From an uncultured Halomicronema sp. (GTDB lineage: Bacteria; Cyanobacteriota; Cyanobacteriia; Phormidesmidales; Phormidesmidaceae), in contig CALCPB010000523.1 in NCBI GenBank assembly GCA_937897665.1, positions 1 through 7,558 on the forward strand: DNA of 7,558 bases, read 5' to 3'. Numbering within the stretch: the stretch's first letter is position 1; every line of letters starts with the position of its first letter. Shown piece after piece: positions 6,094 to 7,558 of the stretch. The notes under the pieces were generated by a model that worked only from the letters and a program-made list of their open reading frames with translations, was not told the DNA's origin and ran no database searches. Position numbers and translations under genes: made by a program.

Positions 6094-7206
6094 ATGTCTG
6101 CCTTCATCCGCCCTGACCTGCAGGAGTTTTCAGCCTATCATTCCCACGCTGCGGCCACGGAGCCCAAGCACGCCGACCCCATCGATCAGCTGGACACCAA
6201 TGAATCTTCCTATGATCTACCGGCGCCCCTCAAGGCGAAGCTGGCGCAGGAATATCAGATGAGCCTCGCGGCGAACCGCTACCCCGACGGCGATCATGAG
6301 GCATTACACCGGGCGATCGCGGCCTATGCAACAACCTCCGCCCACTTGGACTCACCTACCGTCACCGCCGAGCACATCACCGTTGGCAATGGCTCAGACG
6401 AGCTGATTCGCTCATTGCTGATTGCCACCTGCGTCGGGCGAGCCGGGTCAATTTTAGTAGCTGAACCAACCTTCTCGATGTACAAAATCTTGGCCCAAAC
6501 GCTGGGCGTTGAAGTGGTTAGCGTGGCCCGCGACGCGAATACCTTTGCCCTAGATTTGGCAGCAACTCAAGCCGCGATTACCCAGACGCCAACACCAGTG
6601 CGTATGGTGTTTATGGTGTCGCCCAACTCCCCTACAGGTAACGGCCTAACCGCAGCAGAGCTGACCTGGCTACGCAGCTTACCCACAGACGTCTTAGTGG
6701 TGGTGGATGAGGCCTACTTTGAATTTAGTCAGCAGACGACCCTGGCAGACGCGCTGCAGCGACCCAACTGGATCGTGACGCGCACCTTTTCAAAAGCCTT
6801 TCGACTAGCGGCACATCGGGTTGGCTATGCGATCGCCGCTCCCGCCATTATTGACGTGCTGGAAAAAGTGCGGCTGCCCTACAATCTGCCCAGCTTTTCT
6901 CAGACGGCGGCCTTGCTGAGCCTGCACCATGCACCAGAAATTTTGGCCACCATCCCAGAAATTCAGACAGAGCGCGATCGCCTGATCACAGCGCTACAGG
7001 CGTTACCCGATTGGCAGGTTTGGCCCAGCGACGCTAACTTTGTCTATTGCCGTCCTACGGTCAAAAGCTTGACGGACGTCTTCACTGGGCTGTACCAGCT
7101 GGGCAGCCGCATTCGCCAAACGGGCGGCGGCTTGCGCATCACGATTGGCACCCCTGCCGAAAATAACCGCACGCTGGCGCATCTAAAAACGGTTTTGGCA
7201 GGCTAA
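6094..7206 (+). CDS. hisC: Histidinol-phosphate aminotransferase
   Basis: A 370-residue PLP-dependent class I/II aminotransferase. It converts imidazole acetol phosphate and glutamate to histidinol phosphate and 2-oxoglutarate in histidine synthesis, in the cytoplasm. Numbering from the chosen ATG, motifs are LDTNES (33-38), NRYPDG (61-66), GNGSDE (98-103, cofactor phosphate), SPNSPTG (176-182), DEAY (205-208, pyridine N and ring contacts), TFSKAF with the Schiff-base lysine K234, and GLRITIGT with R348 for substrate. Length fits the family. An upstream in-frame TTG at 6073 would add seven residues (MLFDLPP); the ATG is preferred because the family usually begins just before the RPDL motif and neither start has a Shine-Dalgarno. 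It stands alone, as his genes usually do in cyanobacteria. Activity on other aromatic or phosphorylated substrates is possible for the family. The leader upstream has hairpins but no run of His codons. Confidence 0.93.
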   Translation: MSAFIRPDLQEFSAYHSHAAATEPKHADPIDQLDTNESSYDLPAPLKAKLAQEYQMSLAANRYPDGDHEALHRAIAAYATTSAHLDSPTVTAEHITVGNGSDELIRSLLIATCVGRAGSILVAEPTFSMYKILAQTLGVEVVSVARDANTFALDLAATQAAITQTPTPVRMVFMVSPNSPTGNGLTAAELTWLRSLPTDVLVVVDEAYFEFSQQTTLADALQRPNWIVTRTFSKAFRLAAHRVGYAIAAPAIIDVLEKVRLPYNLPSFSQTAALLSLHHAPEILATIPEIQTERDRLITALQALPDWQVWPSDANFVYCRPTVKSLTDVFTGLYQLGSRIRQTGGGLRITIGTPAENNRTLAHLKTVLAG

Positions 7207-7394
7207 AACTGCTTTCGGGGTCCCCGACGATCCAACAATAGAGACGACTTCGGCTTGATCACATGATGATCGTGCACTAGCGCTGCCACTATGACGGCGG
7301 CAGTGATTGCGGTTAGCTTCTGAGGTAGCCACATGGAGAGAGCAGCCGGATAGTGAGACAAAGACCGCTTAAAGCCATCCAGGGTAAAAAACAT
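7203..7394 (-). CDS. Doubtful 63-residue small membrane protein
   Basis: A minus-strand frame from ATG at 7394 to TAG at 7205-7203, the stop overlapping the hisC stop. Residues about 17-42 are hydrophobic (PAALSMWLP, then TAITAAVIVAALV) and could form one membrane segment, followed by a basic tail (KPKSSLLLDRRGPRKQF). An AAGGGGG run touches the ATG, too close for normal ribosome spacing. Any promoter would lie in the inverted-repeat element just upstream. I know no family. The positive-charge pattern is plausible for a small membrane protein, but the frame may be chance. Confidence 0.25.
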   Translation of the reverse strand: MFFTLDGFKRSLSHYPAALSMWLPQKLTAITAAVIVAALVHDHHVIKPKSSLLLDRRGPRKQF

Positions 7395-7399
7395 CCCCC

Positions 7400-7471
7400 T
7401 TGAAGAACCCGGTTTCTGGGAATAGGTCAGCCGTCTGTAACCGGTGTTTCATAGAAACCAGGTTCCTTGAA
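7400..7471. repeat. Inverted-repeat element with three AACC(N)GGT palindromes
   Basis: The arm at 7400-7417 (TTGAAGAACCCGGTTTCT) matches the reverse complement of 7453-7471 except for two substitutions and one gap. Both arms carry a small palindrome: AACCCGGTT (7406-7414) and AACCAGGTT (7456-7464). A third, AACCGGT (7439-7445), lies between. From memory, AGAAACC-GGTTTCT repeats are widely scattered between genes in filamentous cyanobacteria. No T-tract follows, so it is better read as an interspersed repeat than as the hisC terminator. Confidence 0.6.
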
Positions 7472-7502
7472 CACGTTGTTTCTTGGCACACTCTTGTTGC
7501 CA

Positions 7503-7558
7503 ATGGAGTCTAATCTGATTGGCCCCGAAAGCACTTTATTTATGACGGGCTTGGCGGA
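7503..7558 (+). CDS. Possible 5' end of a gene cut by the window edge
   Basis: An ATG at 7503 opens 18 codons to the window end, giving MESNLIGPESTLFMTGLA. The frame is open upstream to a TAG at 7452-7454. There is no Shine-Dalgarno. The opposite strand is also open here, from 7558 to a TGA near 7430, but that frame runs through the repeat element, which makes it less likely. Too short to assign a function. Confidence 0.3.
   Translation, partial: MESNLIGPESTLFMTGLA

Larger units (their letters stand above)
399..6981. repeat. HIP1 octamers (GCGATCGC), at least ten copies
   Basis: Exact copies start at 399, 942, 3204, 3257, 3838, 3889, 5989, 6313, 6829 and 6974, about one per 750 bases. HIP1 over-representation is a known mark of many cyanobacterial genomes. 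The copies fall both in genes and between them; the feature span simply covers the first to the last. Confidence 0.9.

Noticed and set aside
5862..6107. 81-codon minus-strand frame between the antiporter and hisC
   Set aside because: It overlaps the hisC start, has no Shine-Dalgarno, and its composition (Gly/Pro/Arg with scattered aromatic residues) has no recognisable domain.
7215..7227. TCGGGG-T-CCCCGA palindrome after hisC as a terminator
   Set aside because: The loop is too tight for the full stem and no T-tract follows on the plus strand.
1..7558. CRISPR array, tRNA, rRNA, transposase, or toxin-antitoxin or defence genes
   Set aside because: I saw no regularly spaced repeats, cloverleaf, rRNA-like stretch or relevant protein motifs on either strand. 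The intact genes are housekeeping genes.

Overview
The window looks like chromosomal DNA from a cyanobacterium, probably a filamentous, Leptolyngbya-like type, though the genus is a guess. At least ten exact copies of the HIP1 octamer GCGATCGC occur in 7.56 kb. Upstream Shine-Dalgarno sites are mostly weak or absent, and the proteins carry wording that I associate from memory with cyanobacteria, such as AGRGQWGR in the biotin ligase and SKAFRLAAHRVGY in the aminotransferase.

Layout. Positions 1-485 hold no intact gene. They contain a MITE-like palindromic element (54-173), what looks like a decayed reading frame (174-412, minus) and a strong minus-strand terminator (424-464). A two-gene minus-strand unit follows: birA (biotin-protein ligase, 1739-2599), then 8 bases later a secreted M23 zinc metallopeptidase (486-1730), which ends at the terminator. 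Divergent from birA across 136 bases is pgeF (2736-3539), a peptidoglycan-editing laccase-domain protein. It meets, tail to tail with a 23-base overlap, a 703-residue CPA1-type cation:proton antiporter with a C-terminal TrkA/RCK module (3517-5628, minus). A 465-base divergent intergenic region (5629-6093) carries several hairpins, a direct repeat and a short coding-like remnant. It leads to hisC (6094-7206, plus), histidinol-phosphate aminotransferase. The last 350 bases hold an inverted-repeat element, a doubtful small membrane ORF and perhaps the first codons of another gene.

How the genes fit together. Most are housekeeping genes. Two act on peptidoglycan (the M23 enzyme in the periplasm, PgeF in the cytoplasm). 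BirA charges the biotin carrier of acetyl-CoA carboxylase, which feeds membrane lipid synthesis. The antiporter sets cytoplasmic pH and ion balance, and HisC serves histidine synthesis. The grouping of envelope-related genes may be no more than cyanobacterial gene scatter. I see no defence system, CRISPR array, transposase, tRNA or rRNA, and nothing that amounts to a new multi-gene system. The points worth a second look are small: a natural substitution at the BirA active-loop arginine, competing hairpins at two places, a degenerate nucleotide loop in the antiporter RCK domain, and the gene remnants next to repeats.
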